NCBI GenBank assembly: GCA_038230255.1
Contig: JBBRNP010000003.1
Span: 62,001 to 126,000, forward strand
Length of the DNA: 64,000 bases
Reading direction: 5' to 3'
Source of the DNA: AV40 sp038230255
GTDB lineage: Bacteria; Verrucomicrobiota; Verrucomicrobiia; Chthoniobacterales; UBA10450
Made by a program: the position numbers and the translations under genes. Shown here one piece after another: positions 7,905 to 16,309 of this stretch. A model generated the notes under the pieces. It was not told the DNA's origin. It did no database searches and saw nothing but the letters and a program-made list of their open reading frames with translations. The first letter of the stretch is position 1. Each line of letters opens with the position of its first letter.

Positions 7905-8504
7905 ATGAACAGCTCTCGAATCATCGTCGACGACACCTCCCGAGTCAGCCTGTGCATTGGGTGCGGCGTTGCCGCTCTTCTGCTTGGTGGGGCCATCTAC
8001 TTCGGGCTCGCCGCGCACGCAGTCACGAAAGAAACAACTGGATTCGACCCGAATCGGCCGGTGCCCAATGACGCCACTTTGCGTTCGCGCCTGAAGCCGG
8101 ACCAATATCGTATCACGCGCCAAAACGGCACCGAGACAGCATTTCAAAACGAATATTGGAATAATGTGCGGCCCGGTATTTATGTCGATGTCATTACTGG
8201 CGAACCGCTTTTTTGTTCGCTCGACAAATTCGACGGCGGCACCGGCCGGCCCACATTTTCAAAACCGATCTCGAAAGATTCCCTTGTCGAAAAGGACGAT
8301 AGTTCCCACGACATGCATCGCATCGAGCTGCGCGCAAAACGCAGCGACGCGCACCTTGGGCATTTGGTCGTCGATCCGACATCGCCAAGCGGGCAGCGTT
8401 ACGCAGTGAACTCTGCCGCGTTGCGTTTTATCCCGGCCGAAGACATGCCGCGTGACGGTTACGCTGCGTACGTGTCGCTCGTGCCCCCGGTCGCGGCAAA
8501 GTAG
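7905..8504 (+). CDS. MsrB-like protein without catalytic Cys, membrane-anchored
   Basis: Third tandem SelR-domain paralogue (199 aa). A hydrophobic segment near residues 15-38 anchors it. It is closest to the second copy: TRQNGTETAFQNEYWNN, LFCSLDKFDGGTGRPTF, SDAHLGHLV and RYAVNSAALRF. The catalytic Cys is Ala (GCA at 8403-8405) and the active-site Trp of GWPSF is Arg. Unlike copy two, its C-terminus is complete (DGYAAYVSLVPP). A redox role by the usual mechanism is unlikely; methionine-sulfoxide binding or a structural role is possible but unproven. Confidence 0.8.
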   Translation: MNSSRIIVDDTSRVSLCIGCGVAALLLGGAIYFGLAAHAVTKETTGFDPNRPVPNDATLRSRLKPDQYRITRQNGTETAFQNEYWNNVRPGIYVDVITGEPLFCSLDKFDGGTGRPTFSKPISKDSLVEKDDSSHDMHRIELRAKRSDAHLGHLVVDPTSPSGQRYAVNSAALRFIPAEDMPRDGYAAYVSLVPPVAAK

Positions 8505-8527
8505 CAACGCGTCGCAAAAGCCGAGAC

Positions 8528-8595
8528 GTTGTAGCGGCGTTTGTCTCAAACGCCGAACCAGAAAAACAGGCGCTTGGCACAAGCGCCTCTACAAC
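8528..8595. repeat. REP-like double hairpin, copy A
   Basis: Bounded by GTTGTAGCGGCG and CGCCTCTACAAC, which are near inverted repeats. Inside are two perfect hairpins: GGCGTTTG / CAAACGCC (8536-8554, loop TCT) and AGGCGCTTG / CAAGCGCCT (8568-8588, loop GCA). A second copy lies at 9591-9657, so the pair flanks the rarD-like gene. Confidence 0.85.
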
Positions 8596-8610
8596 CGATA
8601 GAGTCCGAGC

Positions 8611-9558
8611 ATGTCATTCTTGGGCGAACGCTCCGCAAAGTCGCAGGAAGCTTCCGGTCTCATTGCCGCAATCGCCGCCTTCACGACCTGGGGCCTGATC
8701 CCGATTTATTGGAAACTTCTCGCCGCCGTTCCGGCCACGGAAATTCTCGCGCACCGATTCGTTTGGACGACAATTTTCCTTTCGATCCTGCTGAGCTGGC
8801 AACGGCGCTGGCCGGAACTCATCGCCAATGTGCGTTCGCGTCGCGCGCGCATTTATTGTCTCACCGGCGGCCTGGCCATCGCGTCCAATTGGTTTCTATT
8901 CATTTACGCGGTCAACACCGGCCGGGTCATTGAATCCAGTCTCGGTTATTTCATGACCCCGCTGATGAACGTTCTCTTCGGCGCACTTTTTCTCCGCGAG
9001 CGACTCACACGGTTGCAGTTCGTGTCGGTCCTGCTCGCCGCCCTTGGAGTCTTGAATCTTACATTCGGCTATGGCCGCTTCCCGTGGATCGCGGTTTCGC
9101 TCTGCGTCACCTTCGGTCTTTACGGATTGCTTCGAAAACAATCCGGCACCGCCGCGATTCCCGGTTTGTTCATCGAAACCATCTTGCTCGTCCCCTTTGC
9201 GGCTGCTTTTCTCATTTACCTTCAACGATCGGGCGCGCTCACATTCGGCCGCGCCGGCTGGTCGTTGTCGGTCTTGCTCATCAGCACCGGCGTCGTCACC
9301 GCCCTTCCGCTTTTTTGGTTCGGCTACGCCACGCGACATCTCCGGCTCATCACCGTCGGCTTCCTCCAATATCTCTCCCCCATCGGTTCGTTCTTTCTCG
9401 GCGTCTTTCTCTATCACGAACCGTTCACCCGCGGTCATCTCGTCACTTTCTTTTTGATCTGGCTCGCGCTCGCGCTTTTTACCGGCGAAGCAGTCCTGCG
9501 CTGGCGATCCAAGCGCATTCGTGACGCAATCGCTGAATCAATTTGCGAGCCAGTCTAG
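8611..9558 (+). CDS. rarD: RarD-type EamA family transporter
   Basis: Ten-helix drug/metabolite transporter of the RarD subgroup (315 aa). The N-terminal AAFTTWGLIPIYWKLL and EILAHRFVWT are hallmarks of RarD. Later segments NWFLFIYAVNTGRVIESSLGYFM and FLQYLSPIGSFFLGVFLYHEPF also match the family. Substrate is unknown; the name derives from a chloramphenicol-sensitivity phenotype in other bacteria. It stands alone between two copies of a REP-like element, so it is probably a single transcription unit. Confidence 0.92.
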   Translation: MSFLGERSAKSQEASGLIAAIAAFTTWGLIPIYWKLLAAVPATEILAHRFVWTTIFLSILLSWQRRWPELIANVRSRRARIYCLTGGLAIASNWFLFIYAVNTGRVIESSLGYFMTPLMNVLFGALFLRERLTRLQFVSVLLAALGVLNLTFGYGRFPWIAVSLCVTFGLYGLLRKQSGTAAIPGLFIETILLVPFAAAFLIYLQRSGALTFGRAGWSLSVLLISTGVVTALPLFWFGYATRHLRLITVGFLQYLSPIGSFFLGVFLYHEPFTRGHLVTFFLIWLALALFTGEAVLRWRSKRIRDAIAESICEPV

Positions 9559-9657
9559 GTAGGGGCGATTGACCCCAATCGATCACGGATGTTGTAGCGA
9601 CGTTTGTCTCAAAAGCCGAACTAATAAACAGGCGCTTGACACAAGCGCCTCTACAAC
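9558..9657. repeat. REP-like elements: partial ftsY-type hairpin plus double hairpin copy B
   Basis: GGTAGGGGCGATTGACC (9558 on) repeats the element found inside ftsY, here truncated in its right arm. It is followed by GTTGTAGCGACG...CGCCTCTACAAC (9591-9657), a second copy of the element at 8528-8595. In this copy the first hairpin has decayed by substitutions while the second (AGGCGCTTG arms) is perfect. Confidence 0.8.
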
Positions 9658-9681
9658 TCGCTTCGTTGAAACCCGCTCACG

Positions 9682-10227
9682 GTGTCTTACATTGCAGGCC
9701 ACCAAGTGAAAGAAGACGATTTCCAATACGCGATTGAAAACACCCAGGTGATCCTCGCGCCCGAGCAGAAGATCGCGACCTTCGGCACCACCAGTTTTCG
9801 ATTTTATCTGATTTCCGAATTGATGGATCGCGCCAACGAAGTGCGGGTCCGCGATGGAAAGATTCACGCCGACCGCCCTCAGATTCTGACGCCGGACCAC
9901 TTCAGCCGATTGCTCCTTGAAGGTTTTGGCGAAAAAGCGCAACGCTACGCCGATCAATTGCGAGAACACGCTCACAACACCGCCGTGCTGCGTTACGGTT
10001 TTCAATTTCGCAAAACTGACGTGACCGAAAAGATGTTTCGGGACCCGATCGAATCCGTAATCGCGCGCACGAAATCGCATATTCAACACCGCGATGAGCC
10101 TCTCAGCGCTATTATCCAGGGCGTCGACGAAGCCTGGGAAGTCTGTCTTCTTAAGTTCACGATCGACATGATCGAGCGCTCCAGCGGCGGAAACATCGGC
10201 GACTTCCGTAAACGCGGGCTTATCTAA
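9682..10227 (+). CDS. Conserved-looking protein of unknown function upstream of mlaEFD
   Basis: A 181-aa soluble, charged protein starting at GTG 9682 (MSYIAGHQVKEDDFQYAIEN). No signal peptide or membrane helix. Notable stretches are TTSFRFYLISELMDRANEVRVRDG and DHFSRLLLEGFGEKAQRYADQLRE, and it ends IERSSGGNIGDFRKRGLI. I do not recognise the family. It lies 75 bases upstream of the permease of an Mla-type lipid transporter on the same strand, so a link to envelope lipid transport is possible but rests on position only. Confidence 0.75.
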   Translation: MSYIAGHQVKEDDFQYAIENTQVILAPEQKIATFGTTSFRFYLISELMDRANEVRVRDGKIHADRPQILTPDHFSRLLLEGFGEKAQRYADQLREHAHNTAVLRYGFQFRKTDVTEKMFRDPIESVIARTKSHIQHRDEPLSAIIQGVDEAWEVCLLKFTIDMIERSSGGNIGDFRKRGLI

Positions 10228-10302
10228 TTCCATTAAAAGCCAATCCGGGTCGGATTTTCGGCTTTCGTCATTCGACGCACCTTGCCATTCTGACGCGCCC
10301 AA

Positions 10303-11046
10303 ATGTTAAAGAATTATCTGCGCCTGAATCTGAGTTTGCTTTACTGGGTGTTCGTCGCGCCTTTCAGGGGACAGTTCTTCAGCATCTCCCAGATTTTTCG
10401 GCAAATGGTTTTCATCGGCGTGCGCGCGACGTCGATGGTGGCCCTGACCGCTTTCAGTATCGGCGTGACGCTCGCCATGCAGGCTGCGCACTCCCTTCAG
10501 CAAATGGGAGCGGAGATTTATGTCCCCGATCTCGTAATGTTGTCGATCTTGCGGGAGATGGGGCCGGTCCTGATCGCGGTCATCGTGATCGGACGCAGCG
10601 GTTCGGCTGTCGCCGCGGAACTCGGCACGATGAAAGTCTCGGAAGAAATCGAGGCCTTGGAAGTGATGGCGATCAACCCAGTTCAATATCTGGTCGTCCC
10701 GCGTTTCCTTGCCATGCTTGTCATGCTTCCAGCGTTAACGATTTTCGGCAATTACATCGGCGTGCTTGGAGGCTGGGCGGTTTGCAAATTTGCGCTTAAT
10801 TTCAACACCGCTGGCTTCATCATGCGGGCACTCGAAAGCGCCGATACCTGGGATTTGTATTCAGGAATGATCAAGAGCGTTGTCTTCGCCTGGATCGTGA
10901 TCACGATCGCGTGTAACGCCGGTTTACACGTTGAAGGCGGCGCTGAAGGCGTCGGCCAAGCGACCACTTCGTCGGTCGTGCAAGCGTTGCTCGCAATGTT
11001 GATATCTAACGCGATTCTTACCGGAATCTTTTTCTTTGGAAGCTAA
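10303..11046 (+). CDS. mlaE: MlaE-type ABC transporter permease
   Basis: Integral membrane subunit of an MCE-type lipid transporter (247 aa, about five helices). Diagnostic stretches are MVFIGVRATSMVALTAFSIGVTLAMQ, LREMGPVLIAVIVIGRSGSAVAAELGTMKVSEEIEALEVMAINP broken here for length: LREMGPVLIAV and GRSGSAVAAELGTMKVSEEI. These are the coupling region and core of MlaE/YrbE proteins. Genes for the ATPase and MCE subunits follow. The complex most likely moves phospholipids between inner and outer membranes. Confidence 0.94.
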   Translation: MLKNYLRLNLSLLYWVFVAPFRGQFFSISQIFRQMVFIGVRATSMVALTAFSIGVTLAMQAAHSLQQMGAEIYVPDLVMLSILREMGPVLIAVIVIGRSGSAVAAELGTMKVSEEIEALEVMAINPVQYLVVPRFLAMLVMLPALTIFGNYIGVLGGWAVCKFALNFNTAGFIMRALESADTWDLYSGMIKSVVFAWIVITIACNAGLHVEGGAEGVGQATTSSVVQALLAMLISNAILTGIFFFGS

Positions 11047-11125
11047 CCCGCCAATCACGCGAATTGACGCAAATAAACAACAATTTCTTTGATTCGTATG
11101 ATTCGAGTAATTCGCGGGCTAATCT
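11047..11125. repeat. Imperfect inverted-repeat element between mlaE and mlaF
   Basis: The spacer starts CCCGCCAATCACGCGAATT and ends AATTCGCGGGC; the right end read backwards is CCCGCGAATTACTCGAATC, so the roughly 80-base segment has imperfect terminal inverted repeats. It separates two genes that would otherwise be adjacent in an operon. Confidence 0.5.
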
Positions 11126-11137
11126 CTGATTCCTGAT

Positions 11138-11995
11138 ATGTCACCCTCGCCTGATTCGCCGGTTATCGAAGTTACCGATCTTGTCCGAAAATTCGGAGAC
11201 CGCACTGTAATCAACAACATTTCTCTCAACGTTCACCGCGGCGAAACGCTCGTGATCATGGGCGGGAGCGGCTGCGGCAAAAGCACGTTGCTCCGTCACA
11301 TTATCGGTTCGATGAAGCCGACCTCCGGTTCGGTAAAAATCTTTGGCCAGGAAATCACTCCGATGAGCGAACGCGAAATCGCGGATGTTCGCCGGCGTTT
11401 CGGAATGTTATTCCAGTCGGGCGCGTTGCTCGCTTCTCTCACTGTCGGTGAAAATGTCGCGCTGCCGCTTTTGGAGCATTCCGACAATTCTGCCGAGGAG
11501 ATTGAACAAATCGTGGAGGAAAAACTTCAAATGGTCGGCTTGAGCGGGTTTAAAAATCTCAAGCCGGCCGAGATCAGCGGCGGTATGAAGAAGCGCGTCG
11601 GCCTCGCCCGCGCGCTCGCGCTCGATCCGGAATTACTATTTAGCGATGAGCCCACTTCCGGACTCGACCCGATCATGACCGCGGTGGTCGATCAACTCAC
11701 GCAAAAGCTCACACACGGCGAACACATGACCGCAGTCGTCGTGACCCACGATATGACCAGCGCCTTTCGGATCGCATCGCGGATGATCATGCTTGGTCAC
11801 GGCTCGATTGTGGCGCAAGGTACACCTGATGAAATTCGCAACAGCCCGAATCCCGAAGTGCAACAGTTCATCAACGGCGAAGCCGATGGCCCGGTCCCAT
11901 TAAATCTTTCGCAGGGCGAACATGAACATCATCAACACGTGAAACCTCGGCCCTTCGTCGCTGCGCGTCATCGATTTCATCGCAAGACCGCATGA
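11138..11995 (+). CDS. mlaF: MlaF-type ABC transporter ATPase
   Basis: ATP-binding subunit (285 aa) of the Mla-type transporter. Walker A is MGGSGCGKST, the Q-loop is FQSGALLASLTVGENV, the signature is ISGGMKKRVGLARALAL, and Walker B with D-loop is LLFSDEPTSGLDP; the H-loop is VVVTHDM. The C-terminus beyond residue about 255 is a His/Arg-rich tail (GEHEHHQHVKPRP) not needed for the ABC fold. The stop overlaps the start of the MCE gene (ATGA), giving translational coupling. Confidence 0.95.
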   Translation: MSPSPDSPVIEVTDLVRKFGDRTVINNISLNVHRGETLVIMGGSGCGKSTLLRHIIGSMKPTSGSVKIFGQEITPMSEREIADVRRRFGMLFQSGALLASLTVGENVALPLLEHSDNSAEEIEQIVEEKLQMVGLSGFKNLKPAEISGGMKKRVGLARALALDPELLFSDEPTSGLDPIMTAVVDQLTQKLTHGEHMTAVVVTHDMTSAFRIASRMIMLGHGSIVAQGTPDEIRNSPNPEVQQFINGEADGPVPLNLSQGEHEHHQHVKPRPFVAARHRFHRKTA

Positions 11996-12873
11996 AAAAA
12001 AATCTCTCAGATTATCTCGTCGCGCTGTCGGTCATCATCTGCAGCATCGTCCTGCTCGCCGCGCTTACCTTTGCGCTCTCCGGTTATCGTTTGAAAAAGC
12101 CGGCGCGCACGTTGCAAATTCAATATGAAGATGTGACCGGCATCAAAGTTCATTCTGAAGTTCGCTATGCGGGTGCGCCCGCCGGACGCGTGATTGCAGT
12201 GCGTCATCTGACGGCAGCCGAGCGCGCGAAACTGACCAACAAGAAAGACGCCGTCGTTGTAACGGTGGAGCTCGATGATGGAATTCCGCCGTTGCCTTCC
12301 GATGTAACGGCCACTCTGAGCGCGGACACTTTGCTCGCGCCGAAATTTGTCGCGCTCTCCGCCGGCACGCCCGGCGGTAAGACGCTAGCCAACAATGCGG
12401 CGATCGAAGGACATCCTGCTTACGGGATCGAACAGATTACCGCCGCGGCCGGCCCGCTTTTCGAAAATGCAAACAAGCTGCTCGATAATCTGGACGTGAC
12501 CGTCACCGACTTGCACGGCAATCTCGGCGAATTCATGCCCAAGCTCGGGCCGCTGGCCGATTCGTTAAAGGTCGACGTCGATAATTTGCAGAACGTGATC
12601 AAGAATCTGGACAGTGTTTCGAAAGGCGCCGACCAACTCTTCGGGACGGCTAACACCTTCATTGGCACAACCGACAAATCGCTCCAGGAACAGATGAAAG
12701 AGCTGCACGTTATCCTGCTCAACCTCAAAGTTGTCACTACCCACGCCAAGGCCTTGGTCGATTCGCTCGCGGAAAAACCAAACCGCGTCATCTTCAGCGG
12801 CAAAGCGGCCAACCTCACGCCGGAAGAGGAGATTATTAAGAGCACCAAGCCGTTACCGGCGAAAAAACCGTGA
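11992..12873 (+). CDS. mlaD: MCE domain protein, MlaD-like
   Basis: Lipid-binding MCE subunit (293 aa). A single N-terminal helix (residues 9-31) anchors it in the inner membrane. The MCE domain follows directly: QYEDVTGIKVHSEVRYAGAPAGRV, then VTVELDDGIPPLPSDVTA and LAPKFVALSAG. A long helical C-terminal part (residues about 150-260) with DNLDVTVTDLHGNL and DNLQNVIKNLDSV is typical of longer MlaD/Mce proteins and may form a tunnel. No mlaB or mlaC gene is present nearby. Confidence 0.93.
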   Translation: MKKNLSDYLVALSVIICSIVLLAALTFALSGYRLKKPARTLQIQYEDVTGIKVHSEVRYAGAPAGRVIAVRHLTAAERAKLTNKKDAVVVTVELDDGIPPLPSDVTATLSADTLLAPKFVALSAGTPGGKTLANNAAIEGHPAYGIEQITAAAGPLFENANKLLDNLDVTVTDLHGNLGEFMPKLGPLADSLKVDVDNLQNVIKNLDSVSKGADQLFGTANTFIGTTDKSLQEQMKELHVILLNLKVVTTHAKALVDSLAEKPNRVIFSGKAANLTPEEEIIKSTKPLPAKKP

Positions 12874-12883
12874 TGTTTTCTGT

Positions 12884-12942
12884 GGTGGCAGCCGTCTCGG
12901 CTGCAGCGATCGCGGGCGACACGCCCGCCCCTACAATTTCCT
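12884..12942. repeat. REP-like double hairpin after mlaD
   Basis: Two hairpins: GCAGCCG / CGGCTGC (12888-12904, loop TCT) and GGGCG / CGCCC (12914-12926, loop ACA), followed by GCCCCTACA. The last part reaches into the 3' end of the convergent glycosyltransferase gene. It may also serve as bidirectional transcription end, though no T-tract is evident. Confidence 0.75.
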
Positions 12943-13605
12943 GTAGCGCCGCATCAATTTGAAAAAGCTCAGCGTGTCGCGCACGGGGTGAATGCTGCTG
13001 ACTTCGTCCGAGTACACGGTGCTGATCGGCACTGAATCGATCCGAAAACCTTTTCGGCTCGCGACGATCAGCATTTCGGTCTCGTAATCGAAACGCGCCG
13101 CGCCGCCGAGCAGCTCGGGAATCAGTTGTCGATGTAACATGCGAAAGCCGCATTGGGTGTCGGGAATTTCCTGGCCGCAGACCGCGCTGATCCGGTCGCT
13201 CATCCAACGATTGACGAACTGTCGCAGGCGCGGCATCGACGAAACATCGTTCATCCGATTGCCGAGAATGAGTTTGGGCTCGTCCGCTGAGAACGCAGCC
13301 GCAATGAAACGATCGATCTCTTCCGGCCGATGCTGGCCGTCGGCGTCGAGGATGATTACGAAATCGATTTGTCGATCTTGCCAGTGACGCAAACCGGTCT
13401 TGATCGTTTCGCCTTTGCCGCGGTTTTGCGGATGAACGATAACTTCAGCGCCGGCTTCGCGCGCGCGCTCCGCGGTTTTATCCAGCGATCCGTCGTCGAC
13501 AACTAGAACGTCATCCAGTTTTTGACGCGTTCCCCGAACCACGTCGGCGATGTGTTTCTCCTCGTTGTAAGCGGGAATGAGCGCCGCGATCTTCGATTTG
13601 TCCAT
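12931..13605 (-). CDS. Family 2 glycosyltransferase, dolichol-phosphate mannosyltransferase-like
   Basis: GT-A fold glycosyltransferase (224 aa) that would use a nucleotide sugar and probably a polyprenyl-phosphate acceptor. Motifs: IAALIPAYNEEKHIADVV, VVDDGSLDKT, PQNRGKGETIKTGL and the metal-binding FVIILDADGQHRPEEI, then DTQCGFRML. There is no C-terminal membrane helix, unlike many DPM1-like bacterial enzymes. The start lies three bases after the stop of lipA on the same strand, so the two are probably co-transcribed. The functional tie to lipoate synthesis is unclear. Confidence 0.88.
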   Translation of the reverse strand: MDKSKIAALIPAYNEEKHIADVVRGTRQKLDDVLVVDDGSLDKTAERAREAGAEVIVHPQNRGKGETIKTGLRHWQDRQIDFVIILDADGQHRPEEIDRFIAAAFSADEPKLILGNRMNDVSSMPRLRQFVNRWMSDRISAVCGQEIPDTQCGFRMLHRQLIPELLGGAARFDYETEMLIVASRKGFRIDSVPISTVYSDEVSSIHPVRDTLSFFKLMRRYRKL

Positions 13606-13608
13606 TCC

Positions 13609-14496
13609 TCAGCGGACAACAGGATGAAAGTCGGCCGCGTGATAGGAGCTGCGCACGAGCGGACCGGAAGCGACGTGCTCAAATCCTTTTTTGCGCGCGA
13701 TCTCGCCGTAAAAATCAAATTGCTGCGGCGTGACAAATTCGACCACCGGCAAATGGTTCGGCGTCGGGCGCAGATATTGCCCCATCGTTAGAACCTGGCA
13801 GCCAGCGTCGCGCAAATCGTCCATCGTCTGAAAAATCTCCGGCTCGGTTTCGCCCAGGCCGAGCATGATCCCGCTTTTCGTTACCACTTTCGGAGAAAGC
13901 TCTTTGGCCCGTCGCAACACTTGCAAGGAGGTTCGATATTTTGCCCGAGATCGCACAACTGGCGTCAGCCGCTCCACCGTTTCCATGTTGTGGTTGTAAA
14001 TGTCGGGGCGAGCATCGAGCACAGCCTGGATACATGAATCGTCGGCGTGAAAATCGGGCACCAGCACTTCGATGATGATCGCCGGATCCATGTTTTGGAT
14101 CGCAGCAATCACACGCGCGAAATGGTTCGCGCCGCCGTCTTTCAAATCGTCGCGGGCGACGGCGGTGATCACAACATGTTTCAATTTCATTCGCATGACC
14201 GCTTTGGCCACGCGTTGGGGCTCGTCACTCTCCAACGCAAACGGTTTCGCCGTCGTCACCGCGCAAAATCCGCATGCGCGCGTGCAACGATCGCCGGCAA
14301 TCATGAACGTCGCCGTTCCCTGGCTCCAACATTCCCAGCGATTCGGACATTGCGCGCTTTCACAAACCGTGTGCAAACGCAGATCGGAGATGAGCGCTTT
14401 GGTGGAAAAGAAGACCGGGTTCGATGGCAAGCGCACTTTGATCCAGGACGGTTTGTGCGCCTGGTGCAGGGCCGGATCGATTTTTGCGCAGGACAT
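13609..14496 (-). CDS. lipA: Lipoyl synthase LipA
   Basis: Radical SAM enzyme inserting two sulfurs into octanoyl-lipoyl domains. Both iron-sulfur cluster motifs are intact: the auxiliary cluster C45-x4-C50-x5-C56 (CESAQCPNRWEC) and the radical-SAM cluster C71-x3-C75-x2-C78 (CTRACGFC). The region MLGLGETEPEI and the C-terminal GPLVRSSYHA, containing the final conserved RSSY, are typical. Length 295 aa is normal. No lipB was seen beside it; the downstream gene is a glycosyltransferase. Confidence 0.96.
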   Translation of the reverse strand: MSCAKIDPALHQAHKPSWIKVRLPSNPVFFSTKALISDLRLHTVCESAQCPNRWECWSQGTATFMIAGDRCTRACGFCAVTTAKPFALESDEPQRVAKAVMRMKLKHVVITAVARDDLKDGGANHFARVIAAIQNMDPAIIIEVLVPDFHADDSCIQAVLDARPDIYNHNMETVERLTPVVRSRAKYRTSLQVLRRAKELSPKVVTKSGIMLGLGETEPEIFQTMDDLRDAGCQVLTMGQYLRPTPNHLPVVEFVTPQQFDFYGEIARKKGFEHVASGPLVRSSYHAADFHPVVR

Positions 14497-14551
14497 CGGG
14501 GAAGAAACTAACGCAACGTTAACCGGTTGAAAAGTTCAACCCGTCATCCAG

Positions 14552-14992
14552 TTAGCGCACCTCGATCGTCACACCCGGTTTGATCGTGAACTTCACTAAA
14601 TTAGCAAGGCCGCCGTTGATATGAATCTCCACCCGGTATTTACCCACAGGCCAAACCTTGTAGGCGGGGCGGGAGAGGACGAATGCTCCGTCCTCATTCG
14701 ACTTATAAACATTGGCAGTGCCTTCGAGGATCTTGGTTTCCTTTGGCCCAGCATCGCCGATGTCCTCGGCGATCCAAACCGACTGAACTTTGTCGCCAAC
14801 CGTAAGTTTTTTGCCTTTCCAGAAGGCATAGACGCGAGGCGCATCCGAAGAAAATGTCGTGGTCGGTTTGCTGTCTTTGCCCGCGGCGAGAAAGACCTCG
14901 AGCGATTTCCTCCCACCTGCCTGCGCGACCGCTTCGACCGCGCTGGCGCACCCGAGAAGAAATAGTAATGCTGCGAGCAAGACCGGTCTCAT
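14552..14992 (-). CDS. Putative lipoprotein
   Basis: Small exported protein of about 146 aa. The start is set at the ATG giving MRPVLLAALLFLLGC, a clear lipoprotein signal with LLGC lipobox; a longer frame begins at 15013. The mature part has SDAPRVYAFWKGKKLTVGDKV and a C-terminal GKYRVEIHINGGLANLVKFTI, a beta-rich pattern seen in small periplasmic proteins. The family is not recognised. It is alone on its strand between lipA and an HD-domain gene. Confidence 0.75.
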   Translation of the reverse strand: MRPVLLAALLFLLGCASAVEAVAQAGGRKSLEVFLAAGKDSKPTTTFSSDAPRVYAFWKGKKLTVGDKVQSVWIAEDIGDAGPKETKILEGTANVYKSNEDGAFVLSRPAYKVWPVGKYRVEIHINGGLANLVKFTIKPGVTIEVR

Positions 14993-15103
14993 TGCTGCAA
15001 CCAGTTCACACACTTTTTTTCAATTCGGCAATTCCAGATCCGGAATTTAAATCGAGCTGATGAATGTTGAGTGTAGGGCGTTTTTGCCGTTCATTCTGTT
15101 CTC

Positions 15104-15691
15104 ATGTCCCTCGCCACCCGTGCCCTCCCTATTCTCCACGAATGGGTCCAATCGGAGAGTTTGCGAAAGCATTGTTACGCGGTCGCCGATTCGATGAAAC
15201 ACTTCGCGCAACTGCGCGGTGAAGATGTCGATCTTTGGGAAGCGGTCGGATTGCTTCACGACATGGATTATGAAAAACATCCAAACTTGGAACGCAGCTC
15301 GACCGAAGGCCATCCGTTTGTCGGCGTAGCATGGCTTCGCGAGAACGGCTGGAGCGAAGAAGTTTGCCGCGCGATCCTTTCCCATGCCGATTACTCCGGT
15401 GTTTCTCCGGAGACGCCGTTGGAGAAAACGCTGCGCGCCGTAGACGAACTGAGCGGCTTCGTTGTCGCCGTCGCGCTGGTTAGGCCAACCAAGAGCATTC
15501 ACGATGTCGATCTTGCCGCGGTGAAAAAGAAGATGAAGGACAAGGCTTTCGCCCGCGCGGTCAACCGCGAGGAGATTGTCCACGGCGCCGAACAACTTGG
15601 CCTGCCGCTTGACGAAGTCATTACCAACGTAATTGCCGCGCTCAAAGCCGATGCCGGGCGACTTGGCCTTGCCGGAACCTCAATTACTTAA
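15104..15691 (+). CDS. HD-domain phosphohydrolase
   Basis: HD-superfamily metal-dependent hydrolase (195 aa). Expected ligands are visible: H in LRKHCYAVADSM, HD in VGLLHDMDYEKHP, H in GHPFVG and AILSHADY, and D in RAVDELSGFVVA. This resembles the HDIG-type stand-alone hydrolases related to nucleotidases. Substrate unknown. It converges on and nearly meets the next minus-strand gene (overlap of four bases at 15688-15691). Confidence 0.85.
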   Translation: MSLATRALPILHEWVQSESLRKHCYAVADSMKHFAQLRGEDVDLWEAVGLLHDMDYEKHPNLERSSTEGHPFVGVAWLRENGWSEEVCRAILSHADYSGVSPETPLEKTLRAVDELSGFVVAVALVRPTKSIHDVDLAAVKKKMKDKAFARAVNREEIVHGAEQLGLPLDEVITNVIAALKADAGRLGLAGTSIT

Positions 15692-16215
15692 CCGCGCAAG
15701 GCTTGCGTAAAACGAATTAGCTCATCCGACGCCTGCTCGATCCGAGTGATCATTTTCTTGTCGACGATCTCGTCGCCTTTGAATGCGTCGCCGGCTGCGT
15801 AAACGAATCGCGGAATGATCACTGTTCGAAAGTCGAGCATGAGACTGTTGGCGTAGGCCATCACCGCCATGTAACTGCTGTTGCCGCCGGCGGCGCATAG
15901 AAATCCCACTACCTTTTCTTCCCACGAGCTGCCGGTCAGCTCGATCATATTTTTGGCCGCGGCCGCGACGTCGTAATTATAAACCGGCGCCGCGATGAGA
16001 ATGCCGTCCGCTGTTTCGATCGCTTTGTTCAGTTTCTGCGCCGCCGGAGTGCTGTAACATTTGTCCGCATCGCACAGCGGAAGGTCCATCTCGCTGATGT
16101 CCATCCAGGTGGAGTCGACTTTTCGCTTTTGTAAATGCGCGAACGCGACCCGCCCCATTCGGCGGCTGTTGCTGTCGGGATTTCCACTGGTGCTGACGAC
16201 AAGATACTTCGGCAT
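15688..16215 (-). CDS. NAD(P)H-dependent FMN reductase
   Basis: Flavodoxin-fold reductase of 175 aa. The FMN phosphate loop STSGNPDSNSRRMG is at the N-terminus and the family motif APVYNYDVAAAAKNMIELTGSSW sits in the middle, as in SsuE/ArsH-like NADPH-dependent FMN reductases. A likely role is to supply reduced flavin or to reduce quinones. The neighbours give no hint of a specific partner. Confidence 0.88.
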   Translation of the reverse strand: MPKYLVVSTSGNPDSNSRRMGRVAFAHLQKRKVDSTWMDISEMDLPLCDADKCYSTPAAQKLNKAIETADGILIAAPVYNYDVAAAAKNMIELTGSSWEEKVVGFLCAAGGNSSYMAVMAYANSLMLDFRTVIIPRFVYAAGDAFKGDEIVDKKMITRIEQASDELIRFTQALRG

Positions 16216-16309
16216 CTGCTCCCGAGCTTACGCCGTCACCCAAAATTTCCAAACAGTTGTGTTCTGTGTTTCCGCCGAACTTCAAGCTCCAACCTCCCAG
16301 CTCCGAGCT

